Shown: positions 62,234 to 64,000 of the stretch, piece after piece
How the letters are laid out: every line of letters starts with the position of its first letter
Position numbering within the stretch: position 1 is the first letter of the stretch
Notes under the pieces: model-generated
What the model saw: the letters and a program-made list of their open reading frames with translations, nothing else
Databases searched by the model: none
What the model was told of the DNA's origin: nothing
NCBI RefSeq assembly: GCF_014898815.1
Contig: NW_026515539.1
Location: 930,001-994,000 of the forward strand
Direction of reading: 5' to 3'
From: Panonychus citri
Taxonomy: Eukaryota; Arthropoda; Arachnida; Trombidiformes; Tetranychidae
DNA: 64,000 bases
Program-made: the position numbers and the translations under genes

Positions 62234-63780
62234 AAGATCTTCCTTTAATGGGTCAATTGAATACATTCAATTCCAACGTTTTCCTGATATAGTTTCCTTG
62301 TTTTCCTTATCTTCATTTATCTTCATTTATCTTCAATCATCCACATCAACCACCTCCACTTTTACCTGTAAAAATAAAAGTTAATTAATACAAAATCGTT
62401 CAATTGTTATCCAATGTGAGGTAATTGCTAAATCAAAGAGCAGCTAAAACTAAAAAAAAATCTCACCAAAAGTTACTTGGGACTAGTAAACGATCAAAGA
62501 TGGACACGTAGTAAGAAATTGATACAATTAAAACCGAAAATTAATAATAAAATTTAGCTAACGAAAAATTAACCATAATATTGATTGCAAATCGATATGA
62601 AATGATGAACAATCATCGATTGCAAGTAGTCATAATGAGAGAGAAAAATCAAATGATCAACAATATAAACAAAGAGAAATCAATTGCATAGATATGTGCA
62701 TATGAATTAGTTAATCATCATGCTCATAAATCTCATCATCATCAGATCTGAAAGCAAGAGGGAGAGATGGAGAGAGAGAGAGGAAAGTACAGGTAAATAC
62801 AGAAAAAAGAGAAAAAAACCTTGACTTTTTTCTTGTATTTCTAAAGTTAACGAAGTAATTAAAACTAACTAACATACATTAACTAAAAAATAATAAAGAC
62901 ACACAGAAGGCTTAAAAATCATTACGTTCAAATGTACGCACGTTCATTTACCTGGATTTTGACAAACTGCTGTGAGATGAAGATGAGATAAGATTGGAAA
63001 TGATGAAGAAAAAAACATTACCTTTAATACAAAGTTACAAAAGTTGTTTGTTGTTCCTTTGCTCAACCAACATTATCCTCTTGCTGGTTCCCGCTCCTCC
63101 TTCATGGTTTACCTGGTGTAGGTAACAGGGTTTGTATCCAACGGGATATTTGCATTGATAATCATCATCGTCATGTTGATAAATGATAATTATCATGGTG
63201 AAGGTGAGAGTTGATTATTGTACACACTAATCATATGAACATCATGTTAATCACGTATCATTGGTAATTGTTTACCAATGAGACACCATACGTAAGGAGA
63301 CTAATCAAATGAGACGATAATTGTTGGTAAACATCAAATTGTGGCCATTATTTTATCATATTTAAGGTTAGTCTTTGGCTTTTTTTTACTTTGATCCTGT
63401 TACCATCTACACATCATCATCTTCTTGCTCCCGTTTTAATTATATATTATCATGTCTAAAGTTAATTGGGAAAGAAAAAAATAATTAGCTGATTGTTAAA
63501 CAATAATGATCAACAAACACACCAAGATGTTGATCTTATGTTTACATGTTGTTGTTGTTGTTTGTGTGATATTATGAAGGATCATTGTAGTAGATTTGAA
63601 TAGCTCATTTTTGATGATGTTTGTTTGTTTGTTGATTGAAATGATGAAATATTTGAATGAAAAAAGGTTGGGCCTCATTTGGATTCCGTTTAAAGCTTTA
63701 CGGTTTTTTATGTTGTGTTTACATGGTAAAGCTGAACAGGTCACTATGGCTTGGGAATTGTTGTGAGAGAGGAAACGATA

Positions 63781-63785
63781 GAGAG

Positions 63786-63838
<53 letters not shown>
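63781..63838. repeat. (GA)n tract
   Basis: About 58 bases with one GG interruption, close to the right edge. Confidence 0.96.
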
Positions 63839-63839
<1 letters not shown>

Positions 63840-64000
63840 ATGTGAGCTGAGCTCAAGTGAGAGTGAGAGTATAAGAGGAACCGTAGTTTGTCCTTGGAAT
63901 CTTGAAGATATTCTTAAACTTCAGTTCTTTTTTTCCACCTCAAGGTTAACTGGGAACAAAGGCTTTTCCCGCCGAATTCATTTGAAAGCCTTGAAATGTT

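Larger units (their letters stand above)
30145..64000. other. About 34 kb gene desert upstream of TGIF
   Basis: No ORF here has family similarity, balanced composition or a supported splice pattern. Open frames are translations of microsatellites (Leu-Ser, His, Met-Met runs). The DNA is AT-rich, full of short words such as CAATTAAC, and carries (GA/CT)n and (ATC/GAT)n runs, AGGTAA/CAGGTA words, E2F-like sites and small inverted repeats. I see no transposon ORF, tRNA or rRNA. It may be the regulatory landscape of TGIF or of a gene beyond the right edge, or a very long intron. Confidence 0.75.

Noticed and set aside
30145..64000. tRNA, rRNA or CRISPR-like arrays in the desert
   Set aside because: I found no tRNA T-loop pattern in a plausible cloverleaf, no rRNA and no spaced direct repeats; regular repeats are simple microsatellites.

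Overview
The window looks like nuclear DNA of a small-genome, AT-rich animal, most likely an arthropod and perhaps an acariform mite. All recognisable cellular genes are metazoan. Their introns are short (about 64-141 nt in four of the five spliced genes) with GT..AG ends. Non-coding DNA is full of (GA/CT)n and (ATC/GAT)n microsatellites. The group assignment is an impression from composition and protein similarity, not a search result.

Region 1 (1-4.75 kb) is the 3' part of a retrovirus-like or endogenous viral element. It holds an envelope-like fusion glycoprotein cut by the left window edge at its basic cleavage site. Next is a separate ORF with two perfect CCHC zinc knuckles and a complete DEDDh 3'-5' exonuclease domain, preceded directly by a strong splice-acceptor context. 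A 1.7 kb non-coding tail follows, with a polypyrimidine block, strong hairpins (one loop recurring with a different stem), paired poly(A) signals and tandem repeats. The element abuts a truncated sulfide:quinone oxidoreductase gene (SQOR, minus strand), which suggests the insertion broke that gene.

Region 2 (6-30 kb) is gene-dense. It holds a two-exon acidic protein of unknown function; Nup160 (minus, 11 exons, 1495 aa) tail-to-tail with it; a USP31/USP43-family deubiquitinase (plus, 4 exons, 806 aa) sharing a bidirectional promoter with Nup160 that carries a perfect NRF1 palindrome and a CCAAT box; DHTKD1 (minus, 3 exons, 955 aa); an intronless diacylglycerol kinase epsilon (plus, 591 aa); and a TGIF-class TALE homeobox gene (minus, 3 exons, 395 aa). 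Splice junctions were read by hand and every joined frame stays open. The cellular genes are mostly housekeeping (nuclear pore, lysine/tryptophan breakdown, lipid signalling, deubiquitination); TGIF is the developmental regulator.

Region 3 (30-64 kb) is a roughly 34 kb desert upstream of TGIF with no supportable coding sequence. It carries (GA/CT)n tracts every one to three kb, ATC/GAT runs, many AGGTAA/CAGGTA words, a few E2F-like motifs and inverted repeats. Two identical 16-bp CTCF-like motifs bracket TGIF. The desert is best read as regulatory or intergenic DNA of a developmental gene; function there is inference.
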